Shown piece by piece: positions 17,707-27,403 of a stretch of 64,000 bases of DNA (positions are counted from its first letter, which is position 1; the number at the start of each line of letters is the position of its first letter). The stretch spans positions 186,001-250,000 of the forward strand of contig NZ_JASISW010000005.1 of the NCBI RefSeq assembly GCF_030063335.1, in the 5' to 3' direction. The translations under genes and the position numbers were made by a program. This DNA comes from Rhodococcus sp. G-MC3. Lineage in GTDB: Bacteria > Actinomycetota > Actinomycetes > Mycobacteriales > Mycobacteriaceae. The notes under the pieces were generated by a model. That model had not been told where the DNA came from and searched no databases. It saw only the letters and a program-made list of their open reading frames with translations.

Positions 17707-20025
17707 ATGGATTGGTGGATGGCATTGGGTTCCGATCGGTTCTGGAAGGTTCTCGGGCGTTCGGCGCAGAAAGGGCAGACCCGTTCGCGCACCCACGTCG
17801 AACAGGCCTCCGATCACGCCGATTGGGCCGGCGAGAAGTCCGATGCCGACCTGGCGGCTGCAGCCAACGATCTGCGAGTGGAGCGAGTCGGGGCCCTCGA
17901 TGATCCCCGCTACCTGGCGATTGTCCGTGAGGCTGCGTCGCGTTCGCTCGATATGACTCCCTTCGACGTCCAGCTGCTGGCGGCGGTTCGGATGCTCGCG
18001 GGTGATGTCGTGGAGATGGCGACAGGTGAGGGTAAGACACTTGCCGGTGCGTTGGCTGCGGTGGGTTACGTGTTGTCGGGGCGGAAAGTTCACGTCGTGT
18101 CGATCAACGACTTTCTGGCTCGCCGCGACGCCGAATGGATGGAGCCGCTCTTCGGCATCCTCGGCATCTCTGTCGGATCGATATCCGAGGCATCGACACC
18201 GGAGGAACGGCGAGCCGCGTACCAGTGCGATGTCACCTACGCATCGGTCAACGAGATCGGCTTCGACGTCTTGCGCGATCACCTCGTCGACGACGCCGAG
18301 CGCTCGGTGACACCCGTGCCCGATGTCGCGCTGATCGACGAGGCCGATTCGGTCCTCGTCGACGAGGCACTGGTTCCGTTGATGCTCGCAGGATCGGTGT
18401 CGTCGGATGTCCCCACCGAGAAGGTATTCGAAGCAATTCGATTGTTGGACAAAGTTACTCACTACGATATTGATTCCGATTGTCGCAATGTGTTTCTCAC
18501 CGAAGCCGGAGCCGAGCGGCTCGAGAAGGAATTGGGCGGGATCGACCTCTACTCCGAGGAACACGTCGGGACGACGCTCGTCGCCGTCAACGTCGCGCTC
18601 CATGCTCAGGTTCTGGTCAAAAGAGACGTCCACTACATCGTCCGGGACGGTCGGGTTCAGCTCATCAACTCCTCTCGCGGACGCGTTGCCGAGCTCCAGC
18701 GCTGGCCGGACGGACTTCAGGCTGCAGTCGAGACCAAAGAAGGTGTCAAGCCCACCGAGACCGGCGAGATTCTCGATACGATCACCGTTCAGGCCCTGGT
18801 CGGTCGCTACTCGCGGGTGTGCGGGATGACAGGCACAGCGCTCGCGGCAGGTGAGCAGCTCAAGACGTTCTACTCCCTCGGAGTGTCGGTGATCCCGCCG
18901 AACGAGCCGAATATTCGTGTCGACGAGGATGATCGCGTCTACGACACAGCAGCTCACAGGGATGCTGCGGTCGTGGCCTACGTCAAAGAAGCTCACGAGA
19001 CCGGCCAGCCGATCCTGATCGGTACGCACGACGTCGCCGAATCGGAGGAGATGGCGAGGCTTCTGCAAGATGCCGGTGTGTTTCACGTTGTCCTCAACGC
19101 GAAGAACGATGCCGAGGAGGCTGTCGTCATCGCACGCGCGGGCGAGCGCGGAGCCGTGACCGTGTCGACTCAGATTGCCGGCCGCGGAACCGATATCAAG
19201 CTCGGTGGTCCGAGCGGCACAGGCGCCGCCAAGGACGAGGTGTCAGAGCTCGGCGGACTACTCGTCATCGGAACCGGGCGTCACAATACTGCGCGTTTGG
19301 ACAACCAGCTACGCGGTCGCTCCGGGCGACAGGGGGATCCGGGTCGGTCGGTGTTCTTCTCCAGCTGGGAGGACGAGGTGGTGATCTCCAGTCTCGCGCC
19401 GAAGGATCTGCCGAGGAAACACGACGACACCGGTCTCGTCACCCCGCGCGGTGTTGCGGGCAAGCTGGATCACGCACAGCGCATCGCCGAAGGATCGATG
19501 CTCGCTGTGCATGCTCGCACGTGGCGATACAACCAGTTGACCGCGCAACACCGGGACATTCTCGACAAGCGACGGGCATCCTTGCTGGAGACTCCCGAAG
19601 CGCTGGAGATACTCGAAGCCGCATCCGGTGACCGAGTTGCCGAGCTCCGGGAGACAGTGGACGAGGAAACTCTCGTCGTTGTAGCGCGCCGGATAGTTCT
19701 GTTTCACCTCGATCGATCGTGGTCGGAGTATCTCGCGCACATGGCCGACGTTCGGGAGAGCATCCATCTGCGCGCGCTGGGGCGTGAGAATCCGTTGGAC
19801 GAGTATCACCGGATCGCAGTCGAGGCGTTCAAGAACGTGTCGGACAAAGCGGTCGAACTCGCGAGGGCAACATTGGAGTCGGCCGACATCACGTCGGCTG
19901 GAATCGAACTCGATGATGCCGGGTTGCAGCGGCCGACGTCTACGTGGACCTACATGGTGCACGACAACCCGTTCGCCGGTAATGCCGCGAACAGTGCAGG
20001 ACTCGGACCGATTTTCGGAGGTTAG
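17707..20025 (+). CDS. secA2: Accessory Sec translocase ATPase SecA2
   Basis: A 772-residue SecA paralogue that exports a subset of proteins in mycolata. Visible are the Walker [20 protein letters not shown] (about residue 98-116), [17 protein letters not shown], Walker [19 protein letters not shown], the helicase region [33 protein letters not shown] and [19 protein letters not shown]. It is shorter than housekeeping SecA (about 900 or more), with no zinc-binding C-terminal tail, and ends [14 protein letters not shown] like mycobacterial SecA2. The gene is not beside its mycobacterial neighbours. Its stop overlaps that of the convergent bioQ. Confidence 0.95.
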   Translation: MDWWMALGSDRFWKVLGRSAQKGQTRSRTHVEQASDHADWAGEKSDADLAAAANDLRVERVGALDDPRYLAIVREAASRSLDMTPFDVQLLAAVRMLAGDVVEMATGEGKTLAGALAAVGYVLSGRKVHVVSINDFLARRDAEWMEPLFGILGISVGSISEASTPEERRAAYQCDVTYASVNEIGFDVLRDHLVDDAERSVTPVPDVALIDEADSVLVDEALVPLMLAGSVSSDVPTEKVFEAIRLLDKVTHYDIDSDCRNVFLTEAGAERLEKELGGIDLYSEEHVGTTLVAVNVALHAQVLVKRDVHYIVRDGRVQLINSSRGRVAELQRWPDGLQAAVETKEGVKPTETGEILDTITVQALVGRYSRVCGMTGTALAAGEQLKTFYSLGVSVIPPNEPNIRVDEDDRVYDTAAHRDAAVVAYVKEAHETGQPILIGTHDVAESEEMARLLQDAGVFHVVLNAKNDAEEAVVIARAGERGAVTVSTQIAGRGTDIKLGGPSGTGAAKDEVSELGGLLVIGTGRHNTARLDNQLRGRSGRQGDPGRSVFFSSWEDEVVISSLAPKDLPRKHDDTGLVTPRGVAGKLDHAQRIAEGSMLAVHARTWRYNQLTAQHRDILDKRRASLLETPEALEILEAASGDRVAELRETVDEETLVVVARRIVLFHLDRSWSEYLAHMADVRESIHLRALGRENPLDEYHRIAVEAFKNVSDKAVELARATLESADITSAGIELDDAGLQRPTSTWTYMVHDNPFAGNAANSAGLGPIFGG

Positions 20026-20651
20026 GCCCGGGCGCGGAGGCCATGTCCCCGTTCACGGTTCCCGAGTCCCCGTTCACGGTTCCCGAGTCTCTGTCGAATT
20101 CCGTCGACGAAGAGGCCGAGGCCGAAGTCGAATCTGCTTGTCGGGTCAGGTTGTTCGAAGAGCGGTGACGCCTCGTCGTTGAGCGCGCCTACGGAGTCCA
20201 TCTGCAGGCGCGCTTGTTCGTCCACTGTCCGGCCGAGGATGTAGTAGAGCAGTGTGTCGGCGGAGAGTTCGGCTTCGGCGCGTGGCAGTCCGGCGCGAAT
20301 GCACACCGCAGCGATACGTTCGCGGATTCGATTGGAGACGAGCCTCGATGCGTAGGTTGACGCGACGAGTTCCGCGGCGTCTCGATGGGAGAGCAACGCG
20401 TTCCTGAGTCGGTGCGCGAGTTCGTCGATTTGTTCGTGCCAGTCCACGGCCTGTGGCGGCGAGTCGACTTCGCGCAGAACAGTGTCCGCGACGGCGCCGA
20501 GCAACGTCTGCTTGTCCTTGAAATGCCAGTACAACGCTCCGGGCTGTACATGAAGGGCGGTGGCGAGCCTTCGCATTGTCAGGTCGCCGAGGCCGTACTC
20601 GTCGAGGATCGAGATCGCGCCCTCGAGGACGTCCGCTCTTCGCAATTGCAC
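20022..20651 (-). CDS. bioQ: TetR-family repressor of biotin genes (BioQ-like)
   Basis: A 209-residue TetR protein with the helix-turn-helix in [20 protein letters not shown] and a TetR C-terminal domain ([19 protein letters not shown]). The GTG at 20651 follows AAGGAG with six bases spacing; longer upstream frames have no ribosome site. It diverges from bioB over two TTGAAC-N3-GTTCAA palindromes, which match the known BioQ site in mycobacteria and corynebacteria (TGAAC-N3-GTTCA type). It therefore most likely represses bioB and itself. The C-terminus carries a duplicated LGNRERG element from a 21-base tandem repeat. Confidence 0.85.
   Translation of the reverse strand: MQLRRADVLEGAISILDEYGLGDLTMRRLATALHVQPGALYWHFKDKQTLLGAVADTVLREVDSPPQAVDWHEQIDELAHRLRNALLSHRDAAELVASTYASRLVSNRIRERIAAVCIRAGLPRAEAELSADTLLYYILGRTVDEQARLQMDSVGALNDEASPLFEQPDPTSRFDFGLGLFVDGIRQRLGNRERGLGNRERGHGLRARA
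20045..20086. repeat. Perfect 21-base tandem duplication inside the bioQ C-terminus
   Basis: Bases 20045-20065 and 20066-20086 are identical. The unit is seven codons, so the frame is kept and the BioQ tail reads LGNRERG twice. It appears to be a recent replication-slippage event. Confidence 0.85.
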
Positions 20652-20704
20652 GCGCGCTCCTTCTTCGGGGGTCGGCTTTGACAGTAATCGACGTCGAGTA
20701 TAGC

Positions 20705-20735
20705 TTGAACGGCGTTCAACTTGAACGCTGTTCAA
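20705..20735. promoter_or_regulatory. Twin BioQ operators between bioQ and bioB
   Basis: TTGAACGGCGTTCAA (20705-20719) and TTGAACGCTGTTCAA (20721-20735) are perfect-arm palindromes 16 bases apart. They fit the published BioQ consensus and lie 31 bases before the bioB start and 53 before bioQ, where they would cover both promoters. Confidence 0.85.
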
Positions 20736-20766
20736 GTATTCGAAAGCCACGTGACAGGAGCTGTTC

Positions 20767-21780
20767 ATGACTCAGGGAACGGTACGAACCGACATTCTCG
20801 ACACCGCCAGGTCGCAGGTCCTGACCGACGGAATCGGTTTGACCGAGTCGCAGACGTTGGAGGTACTGCAGTTGCCGGACGACCGGCTCGACGAACTGCT
20901 GGCGCTCGCACACGACGTACGAATGACGTGGTGTGGCCCCGAAGTGGAGGTGGAGGGGATCATCAGCCTCAAAACCGGTGGGTGCCCCGAGGACTGCCAC
21001 TTCTGCTCGCAGAGCGGCCTGTTCGAGTCTCCGGTTCGTGCCGTGCGCCTCGACATTCCCGGCCTGGTGGAAGCGGCGAAGCAGACGGCAAAGACAGGGG
21101 CGACGGAATTCTGCATCGTTGCCGCGGTCCGTGGTCCGGACGAACGTCTACTGGAGCAGGTGTCCGCAGGTATCCAGGCGATCAGGAACGAAGTCGAGAT
21201 CGACATCGCGTGCTCACTCGGCATGCTCACCCAGGATCAGGTCGATCGGCTTGCGGCGATGGGCGTCCACCGCTACAACCACAATCTCGAAACGTCCCGG
21301 TCCTACTTTCCGAATGTCGTCACCACCCATACCTGGGAGGAGCGCTGGAACACATTACGCATGGTGCGCGATGCCGGCATGGAGGTGTGCTGCGGCGGAA
21401 TCCTCGGGATGGGGGAGACCCTGGAGCAACGGGCGGAGTTCACCGCCGATCTGGCGACGCTGCAGCCCGACGAGGTGCCCCTGAACTTTCTCGACCCGCG
21501 GCCGGGTACGCCCTTCGGTGACCTGAACGTGCTCCCTGCCACCGACGCCCTGCGGGCAATCGCGGCCTTCCGGCTGGCTTTGCCACGTACCATTCTTCGA
21601 TTCGCCGGTGGCCGCGAAATAACGCTCGGTGATCTCGGTGCCAAGAAGGGGATTCTCGGTGGGATCAACGCCGTCATCGTCGGCAACTACCTGACAACTC
21701 TCGGTCGGCCTGCGGAGGCGGATCTCGATCTGCTCGACACCTTGCGCATGCCGATCAAGGCGCTGAACTCGACCATCTAA
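20767..21780 (+). CDS. bioB: Biotin synthase
   Basis: A 337-residue radical-SAM enzyme that inserts sulfur into dethiobiotin. The 4Fe-4S motif [10 protein letters not shown] (CxxxCxxC) is near residue 75; other BioB stretches are [40 protein letters not shown] and [16 protein letters not shown] at 20767 follows ACAGGAG. It is controlled by the divergent bioQ and followed by bsaP, the accessory protein that actinobacterial BioB needs. No bioA, bioF or bioD lies in the window, although in M. tuberculosis these sit between treX and bioB. Confidence 0.97.
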   Translation: MTQGTVRTDILDTARSQVLTDGIGLTESQTLEVLQLPDDRLDELLALAHDVRMTWCGPEVEVEGIISLKTGGCPEDCHFCSQSGLFESPVRAVRLDIPGLVEAAKQTAKTGATEFCIVAAVRGPDERLLEQVSAGIQAIRNEVEIDIACSLGMLTQDQVDRLAAMGVHRYNHNLETSRSYFPNVVTTHTWEERWNTLRMVRDAGMEVCCGGILGMGETLEQRAEFTADLATLQPDEVPLNFLDPRPGTPFGDLNVLPATDALRAIAAFRLALPRTILRFAGGREITLGDLGAKKGILGGINAVIVGNYLTTLGRPAEADLDLLDTLRMPIKALNSTI

Positions 21781-21790
21781 GGTGGACTCC

Positions 21791-22006
21791 GTGAGCAGTG
21801 ACGTGCAGTACAACCCCTATTCGGGCAGGGTTGTCGTCCCCGGAGTGGTCGATTCACTCTCGCACGCTGCGTCCCTCGGTTTGGAGCCGCCCAGATTCTG
21901 TGAACACTGCGGTCGCCGTACCGTCGTGCAAGTAACGCCCAACGGCTGGACTTCGGTGTGCTCGCGGCACGGGGAGCTCGATTCGTCCACGTTGGGCAGG
22001 CGATAA
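21791..22006 (+). CDS. bsaP: Biotin synthase auxiliary protein BsaP
   Basis: A 71-residue protein next to bioB, the place of Rv1590/BsaP in mycobacteria. It carries FCEHCGRR and a later VCSRHGEL, a CxxC...C..H set that can hold an iron-sulfur cluster or metal. BsaP is reported to support iron-sulfur chemistry of actinobacterial biotin synthase; that role is from family knowledge. The GTG at 21791 is chosen because AAGGTGG (21779-21785) is correctly spaced; GTG at 21782 would add three residues. Confidence 0.85.
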   Translation: MSSDVQYNPYSGRVVVPGVVDSLSHAASLGLEPPRFCEHCGRRTVVQVTPNGWTSVCSRHGELDSSTLGRR

Positions 22007-22011
22007 CGAAG

Positions 22012-22590
22012 ATGGCGTTCGCAGACGAACGGCCACCGTTGCGGCCGTGGAAGATCGTCGGATCGGTCGTTGCGGTATCGGCGATTTTCGGAGTCGTCTG
22101 CGGACTTCTGTGGGCGTTTCTCGCCCCCACCGAGCAATTCGTCGTCGTGGAGCCGGGGGTGGGCGCTGCGCTGACGGGGGAGAGCCTGCACAGGTTCGAT
22201 TCGCTCGCACTTCTCGTCTGTTGTGCGCTGGTCGGCGGAGTCGTTCTGCCGGTGACCCTCTGGGCATGGACTGGCGTCCGCGGGCCGGTGCTGTATATGG
22301 GACTGTTTGTCGGTGCAGGGGTCGGGTCGGCCGCGATGCTTGGGGTTGGCGTCCTCGTTGCGGGGCTTGTCCATCCCCGCCCGGACGATCCCGCCTCCGG
22401 AACCGTCGTCGCCCTGGCCCCTGGCATGGAATCCCTGCTCGTCCTGCTCGTCCAGCCACTGGTGGCGTCACTGGTGGTGCTACTGCTCGCAGCGATGAAT
22501 CCGCACGACAATCTTCGGTTCACCCCCGTGACAGATCACGAGGCAGATACCGACCTCGGGGTGCAGTCGAACGGGCCCGAGCGCGCTTAG
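22012..22590 (+). CDS. DUF2567 membrane protein (Rv1591-like)
   Basis: A 192-residue protein with four hydrophobic segments (about residues 13-35, 65-85, 92-115 and 140-165) and a short acidic C-terminus (TDHEADTDLGVQ). Position after bioB-bsaP and the membrane layout match the DUF2567 family, Rv1591 in M. tuberculosis. Function unknown; a link with biotin rests only on gene order. It starts six bases after bsaP, likely in the same transcript, and its stop overlaps the stop of the convergent NrtR-like gene. Confidence 0.75.
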   Translation: MAFADERPPLRPWKIVGSVVAVSAIFGVVCGLLWAFLAPTEQFVVVEPGVGAALTGESLHRFDSLALLVCCALVGGVVLPVTLWAWTGVRGPVLYMGLFVGAGVGSAAMLGVGVLVAGLVHPRPDDPASGTVVALAPGMESLLVLLVQPLVASLVVLLLAAMNPHDNLRFTPVTDHEADTDLGVQSNGPERA

Positions 22591-23282
22591 GTCGGCGGAC
22601 GCAGTGCAGCGAATTCGTCGGTGACGCGCAGGGATGACTCCGCAAACCGGTACAGCGCCGGCGGACGGCCTCCTGCCTTGCCGGACGGCGAAGTTTTTCC
22701 GGTTGGCTCGATGACCTTTCTCCGTCCGAGAACCCGCTGAAGATTGGTCGCATCGACCTGATATCCGAGTGCGGCAGTGTAGATCTCGCGCAGCGTGGAC
22801 ATCGCGAAGTCCACGGGCGCCAGCGCAAATCCGATGTTGGTGTACGACAGTTTGGCGACGAGTCGGTTTCGAGCGTGACGCACCACCGTGCCGTGGTCGA
22901 ACGACATCTTCGGCAGCCGTGCGACGGGATGCCACGCGGTGTCCGTCGGCAACTGCGGATCGGCATAGATCGGAACGAGGCCGAGGAAATTCGATGCGAT
23001 GCGCCGGTCTCCCGGTACTCGATCGGGATTGCTGAAGATCGACAGCTGCTCGAGGTGGGCCACTTTTCGAACATCGACCTTCTCCGCCAGTTGTCGGCGG
23101 GCGGACGTCGGAAGGTCTTCGTCGGACTCGAGAACACCGCCGGGGAGTGACCAAGATCCCTTTTCTGGATCGAGAGCTCGTTGCCACAGGAGTACTGCCA
23201 GTTCGGATGCCTGGCCTGCGGCGAAGCTGCGAACCTGGAATACCGCGATGAGTACTTCGTGGACAGTGCTACGATGGGTCAT
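22587..23282 (-). CDS. nrtR: NrtR-type NUDIX-domain transcriptional regulator of NAD synthesis
   Basis: A 231-residue protein with a NUDIX fold at the N-terminus and a winged-helix C-terminus (LQRVLGRRKVIEPTG...GRPPALYRF), the NrtR layout. The NUDIX box GGVLESDEDLPTSARRQLAE departs from GX5EX7REUXEE: the RE is RQ and the EE pair is EK, so catalysis is probably lost and the domain works as an ADP-ribose/NAD sensor. It diverges from nadABC and a palindrome overlaps its start. ATG at 23282 is chosen; ATG at 23294 is four codons upstream. Neither has a clear ribosome site. Confidence 0.85.
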   Translation of the reverse strand: MTHRSTVHEVLIAVFQVRSFAAGQASELAVLLWQRALDPEKGSWSLPGGVLESDEDLPTSARRQLAEKVDVRKVAHLEQLSIFSNPDRVPGDRRIASNFLGLVPIYADPQLPTDTAWHPVARLPKMSFDHGTVVRHARNRLVAKLSYTNIGFALAPVDFAMSTLREIYTAALGYQVDATNLQRVLGRRKVIEPTGKTSPSGKAGGRPPALYRFAESSLRVTDEFAALRPPT

Positions 23283-23305
23283 GTTTTCGATCATAAGTCG
23301 AAAAC
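23283..23305. promoter_or_regulatory. Palindrome at the nrtR start, likely NrtR operator for nadABC
   Basis: GTTTTCGA (23283-23290) and TCGAAAAC (23298-23305) form a perfect 8-bp inverted repeat with a seven-base spacer. It overlaps the possible start codons of nrtR and lies 90 bases before nadA, so a bound regulator could block both directions. Confidence 0.7.
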
Positions 23306-23395
23306 CCCGACGAAGGAAATCCGGACCGGGAGTGGAGCCCGCAGGAATGACCCAGCGGGACCGCGAGACCGGACGATCGATGAAGGAGTACCGCC

Positions 23396-24469
23396 ATGGC
23401 GAACAGTGCAACCCGCCTCGGAACCCAGAGTTCGGCAGTGGTCGACACCGTATGGGCAGGAGCGGCGAACATCGTCGACGGACCGGGAGGATTCGGGGGA
23501 GTCGAGCCGACCGAGGAGTGGGCCGCCGAAATCAAGCGTTTGGCGCGCATGCGGGGTGCGACGATTCTTGCGCACAACTACCAGCTGCCTGCGATCCAAG
23601 ACATCGCCGATCACGTCGGCGATTCGCTCGCGCTCTCACGTCTCGCTGCCGAGGTCCCGGAGGACGAGATCGTCTTCTGCGGCGTTCACTTCATGGCCGA
23701 GACAGCCAAGATTCTCAGTCCGTCGAAAACGGTCTTGATTCCGGATCAGCGGGCGGGCTGTTCGCTGGCCGACTCCATCACCGCTGAGCAGCTCCGTGAG
23801 TGGAAGGCGGACTATCCGCAGGCGATCGTCGTTTCCTACGTCAACACCACTGCGGAGATCAAAGCTCTCACCGACATCTGCTGCACGTCGTCCAATGCGG
23901 TCGAGGTGGTCGAATCGATCGATCCGAGCCGTGAAATTCTCTTCCTGCCCGACCAGTTCCTCGGCGCGCACGTCAAGCGCATCACCGGTCGCGAGAATCT
24001 GCACATCTGGGCCGGTGAGTGCCATGTCCACGCCGGCATCAACGGCGACGAGCTTGCCGCCAAATCGCGGTCGCACCCCGACGCCGAACTGTACGTTCAC
24101 CCTGAATGCGGCTGTGCCACTTCCGCTCTGTACCTCGCAGGCGAAGGCTTCGTCAGCGCGGACAAGGTCAAGATTCTCTCGACCGGCGGAATGCTCGACG
24201 CGGCCCGCAAGACCGGCGCCAAGCAGGTCCTGGTGGCCACCGAGATCGGAATGCTTCATCAGCTCCGTCGTGCGGCGCCCGAGGTGGATTTCCAGGCAGT
24301 CAACGACCGCGCCTCGTGCGGGTACATGAAGATGATCACGCCCGCAGCATTACTGCGCTGCCTGATCGAGGGCAAGGACGAGGTACACGTGGACCTGGAG
24401 ACCGCTCACGTTGCCAGCAAGTCCGTCCAGCGCATGATCGAGATCGGCAATCCCGGCGGCGGGGAGTGA
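23396..24469 (+). CDS. nadA: Quinolinate synthase
   Basis: A 357-residue iron-sulfur enzyme condensing iminoaspartate with dihydroxyacetone phosphate to quinolinate. Family stretches are [60 protein letters not shown] and [14 protein letters not shown]; the cysteines in the first, fourth and last of these regions bind the 4Fe-4S cluster. ATG follows GAAGGAG. First gene of nadA-nadB-nadC, with nadB overlapping by four bases. Confidence 0.97.
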   Translation: MANSATRLGTQSSAVVDTVWAGAANIVDGPGGFGGVEPTEEWAAEIKRLARMRGATILAHNYQLPAIQDIADHVGDSLALSRLAAEVPEDEIVFCGVHFMAETAKILSPSKTVLIPDQRAGCSLADSITAEQLREWKADYPQAIVVSYVNTTAEIKALTDICCTSSNAVEVVESIDPSREILFLPDQFLGAHVKRITGRENLHIWAGECHVHAGINGDELAAKSRSHPDAELYVHPECGCATSALYLAGEGFVSADKVKILSTGGMLDAARKTGAKQVLVATEIGMLHQLRRAAPEVDFQAVNDRASCGYMKMITPAALLRCLIEGKDEVHVDLETAHVASKSVQRMIEIGNPGGGE

Positions 24470-26106
24470 CGATCCCCTCGGGGGTCAGCGTGGCGTGGGA
24501 GGCTTCGGCCGACCTCGTCGTCGTCGGTGGGGGAGTAGCGGGACTGAGTGCCGCTGCGGCAGCACGGCGTGGGGGTCTGCGGGTCCTCACGGTCTCCAAG
24601 GGGGGCCCGTTGGACACCGCGACCCAGTATGCGCAGGGCGGTATCGCGGTCCCCGGCACGCGTGACGGTGATTCGGTCGACGCTCACGTGTTCGACACGT
24701 GCGAGGCTGGCGGTGGTCTGTGTGTGCCGTCGGCGGTGCGGTCGATCGTTTCGGGAGGTTTGGGCACCGCCGCGACCTTGCAATCGTTGGGTGCATCGTT
24801 CGACCGCGACCGGGGCGGTGATCTTGCTCGAACTCGTGAGGGAGGCCACTCGGTGCGGCGCATCATCCACGCCGGGGGAGATGCGACGGGTGCGGAAGTG
24901 CAACGTGCCCTCAATATCTCGGTAGGTGCGGTCTCGGTCGGTGCTGAGGCCGGGCATAGCGTTCTGTTCGGTTCCGCTGCCGCGCGGGTTCTCGTGCACC
25001 GCGGCGAGGTCGTCGGATTGTTGGTCTCATCCGATCAGGGCTTCGGCGTAGTGCACAGCCCGGTGGTCCTTTTGGCCACGGGCGGTCTCGGTCAGTTGTA
25101 TTCGTGCAGTACCAACCCGCCAGGGGCGACCGCTGACGGCATCGCGCTCGGTCTCGACGCGGGAGCCGAAATCGCAGATCTCGAGTTCGTTCAGTTTCAT
25201 CCGACCGTGCTCTTCGCAGCCGGTTCTTCCGGGCGTCGTCCACTGGTGAGCGAGGCGGTGCGCGGCGAGGGAGCGCATTTGGTCGATCAGGATGGACTCC
25301 GCATCATGACGGGAGTTCACCCGCTCGGCGACCTCGCTCCACGGGATGTGGTCTCACGTGCGATCGCAGAACGGCTGCACATCACCGGAACCGATCACGT
25401 ACTTCTCGATGCGCGCTCTATCGACAAGTTCCACAGCCGGTTCCCGACGGTCACTGCGGCGTGCCTCGCGGCGGGGATCGATCCGCGCGAACACCTGATT
25501 CCGGTTGCGCCCGCGGCGCATTACTCGTGCGGCGGGATCGTCACCGACGTCTGGGGGCGGACCGGCGTTCCGGGCCTGCTCGCAGCAGGCGAGGTTGCCC
25601 GGACAGGACTGCACGGGGCGAACAGATTGGCGTCGAACAGTCTTCTCGAGGGACTCGTCGTGGGAGAACGCGCGGGCGCCGTTGCGGCGGAGCGGTTGGG
25701 CGTTCGCAACCGCACCGGCGACGTTCAGCTTCCCGCGGGAACCAGTGTTCCGCGGGAACGGCTGCAGCAGTTGATGACCGAGCATGCTGGTGTGGTGCGC
25801 GACGGTTACGGTCTCGACCGAGTCGCCTCGGCGATTCGCGACGAGGCCTCCGTGTCGGGACGCGAAGTCCGTGCGTTGGAGGACTCTGCGCTGACGATCA
25901 CGGCCTCGGCGCTCGTCAGGGCAGCAATGCAGCGCCGTGAGAGCCGCGGATGCCACACTCGCCGCGACTTTCCTTCCGGAGACGAGGACATGCGCAGAAG
26001 TATTCGCACCAGAAAGAATCCCGATGGCGATCTCGAGTCCCGGTTCGAATCGGCGTCGCAGACGGACGCGGGATCGACGCAGACGATGGCAGGAGTGAAC
26101 GGATAA
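24466..26106 (+). CDS. nadB: L-aspartate oxidase
   Basis: A 546-residue flavoprotein oxidising aspartate to iminoaspartate, which NadA uses at once. The Rossmann FAD motif is [18 protein letters not shown], followed by [42 protein letters not shown] and [18 protein letters not shown], all typical of NadB. The GTG at 24466 overlaps the nadA stop (GTGA), indicating coupled translation. The last 60 residues (after [16 protein letters not shown]) form the usual helical tail, with a short Ser/Thr-rich end. Confidence 0.95.
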   Translation: MTIPSGVSVAWEASADLVVVGGGVAGLSAAAAARRGGLRVLTVSKGGPLDTATQYAQGGIAVPGTRDGDSVDAHVFDTCEAGGGLCVPSAVRSIVSGGLGTAATLQSLGASFDRDRGGDLARTREGGHSVRRIIHAGGDATGAEVQRALNISVGAVSVGAEAGHSVLFGSAAARVLVHRGEVVGLLVSSDQGFGVVHSPVVLLATGGLGQLYSCSTNPPGATADGIALGLDAGAEIADLEFVQFHPTVLFAAGSSGRRPLVSEAVRGEGAHLVDQDGLRIMTGVHPLGDLAPRDVVSRAIAERLHITGTDHVLLDARSIDKFHSRFPTVTAACLAAGIDPREHLIPVAPAAHYSCGGIVTDVWGRTGVPGLLAAGEVARTGLHGANRLASNSLLEGLVVGERAGAVAAERLGVRNRTGDVQLPAGTSVPRERLQQLMTEHAGVVRDGYGLDRVASAIRDEASVSGREVRALEDSALTITASALVRAAMQRRESRGCHTRRDFPSGDEDMRRSIRTRKNPDGDLESRFESASQTDAGSTQTMAGVNG

Positions 26107-26973
26107 GTGAACGCACTGACAGCACAGGGACTCGATCCCGAGGAGGTGCGGGCCCTCGTGCGCACCGCGCTCGCCGAGGATCTCAAGTACGGACCCGATG
26201 TGACCACCACTGCGACGGTTCCTGCCGACGCAGTCGCGACAGCGTCGGTCGTCACCCGGCAGTTCGGCACGATCGCGGGGGTCGATGTCGGCCTGGTGGT
26301 CCTGGACGAGGTGCTCGGCGAAGGTTCGTACGAGGTGACCCACCGAATTGCCGACGGAACATCGGTTCAACCCGGCGATGCGGTCCTGACGGTGACCGCA
26401 CCGACTCGCGGTCTGTTGACCGCAGAGCGCACGATGCTGAACCTGATGTGCCATCTCTCCGGGATCGCGACTGCGACAGCCGCATGGGTCGCGGAAGTCG
26501 CCGATACCGATACCAAGATCCGCGACAGTCGTAAAACGTTGCCGGGCTTGCGGTCCCTGCAGAAGTACGCGGTGCGTGCAGGCGGCGGAGTCAACCACCG
26601 GATGGGTCTCGGCGATGCAGCCCTGATCAAGGACAATCACGTGGCTGCAGCCGGTTCGGTCGTCGCGGCGTTGAAAGCGGTGCGCGGCGCGGCACCCGAT
26701 ATCGAGTGCGAGGTCGAGGTCGACAGTCTCGAGCAACTCGACGAGGTGTTGGCCGAGGACGTCGGGTTGGTGCTTCTCGATAATTTTGCGCTTTGGCAGA
26801 CTCAGATGGCCGTGCAGCGGCGCGGCAAGTTGTCACCGAGTACTCGGCTGGAATCCTCGGGCGGCCTGACACTCGACGTAGCGCACGATTACGCCAAAAC
26901 CGGCGTCGACTTCCTCGCGGTAGGTGGACTCACGCATTCGGTGACCGTGCTCGACCTCGGCCTCGATATGTGA
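26107..26973 (+). CDS. nadC: Nicotinate-nucleotide pyrophosphorylase (carboxylating)
   Basis: A 288-residue quinolinate phosphoribosyltransferase making nicotinate mononucleotide. Signatures are LAEDLKYGPDVTTTATVPA, ERTMLNLMCHLSGIAT, DTKIRDSRKTLPGLRSLQKY, NHRMGLGDAALIKDNH, ECEVEVDSLEQL and LESSGGLTLDVAHDYAKTGV. The GTG starts immediately after the nadB TAA, so it is the third gene of the operon. Length is usual. Confidence 0.97.
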   Translation: MNALTAQGLDPEEVRALVRTALAEDLKYGPDVTTTATVPADAVATASVVTRQFGTIAGVDVGLVVLDEVLGEGSYEVTHRIADGTSVQPGDAVLTVTAPTRGLLTAERTMLNLMCHLSGIATATAAWVAEVADTDTKIRDSRKTLPGLRSLQKYAVRAGGGVNHRMGLGDAALIKDNHVAAAGSVVAALKAVRGAAPDIECEVEVDSLEQLDEVLAEDVGLVLLDNFALWQTQMAVQRRGKLSPSTRLESSGGLTLDVAHDYAKTGVDFLAVGGLTHSVTVLDLGLDM

Positions 26974-27018
26974 CACCGCGACATGTGACGACGCACGATC
27001 TTGTAGGTTGAATGCTCG

Positions 27019-27399
27019 ATGTCCGAAACTCAGAGTGTCCGCCTCGACAGTTGGATCTGGGCGGTACGAATGTTCAAGACTCGCTCTGACGCGGCCGCCG
27101 CCTGTCGAGCGGGCCACGTCCGTGTGAACGGAACGCCTGCAAAGGCAGGTCAGCGCATCGGTCCGGACGACGAGATCAGGTTGCGTGTCGATGGTCTGGA
27201 GAAGATTGTTGTGGTCACTCGCCTGATCGCGAAGCGTGTCGGGGCCGGCGCCGCTGCGGAGTGCATGATCGACCGAAGCCCACCACCGCCGCCGAAGGAG
27301 TTGGCCGCCTCGCAGCCGCGTAGGGACCGCGGTGCAGGCAGGCCGACGAAACGCGAACGTCGAGATCTGGACAAGCTCCGCGGGACCGGTCTCGCCTGA
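27019..27399 (+). CDS. S4-domain RNA-binding protein (Hsp15-like)
   Basis: A 126-residue basic protein with an S4 domain at the start: RLDSWIWAVRMFKTRSDAAAAC, GHVRVNGTPAKAGQRIGPDD. The C-terminal third is rich in Lys/Arg (PTKRERRDLDKLRG). Bacterial Hsp15 relatives bind free 50S subunits carrying nascent chains to recycle them; the same role is likely but not proved here. It follows nadC by 45 bases and converges on the LysR gene with four bases between stops. Confidence 0.85.
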   Translation: MSETQSVRLDSWIWAVRMFKTRSDAAAACRAGHVRVNGTPAKAGQRIGPDDEIRLRVDGLEKIVVVTRLIAKRVGAGAAAECMIDRSPPPPPKELAASQPRRDRGAGRPTKRERRDLDKLRGTGLA

Positions 27400-27403
27400 G
27401 CTT

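Noticed and set aside
24106-24465. Longer nadB start inside nadA
   Set aside because: The extra 120 residues are an out-of-frame reading of nadA; the GTGA overlap is the natural start.
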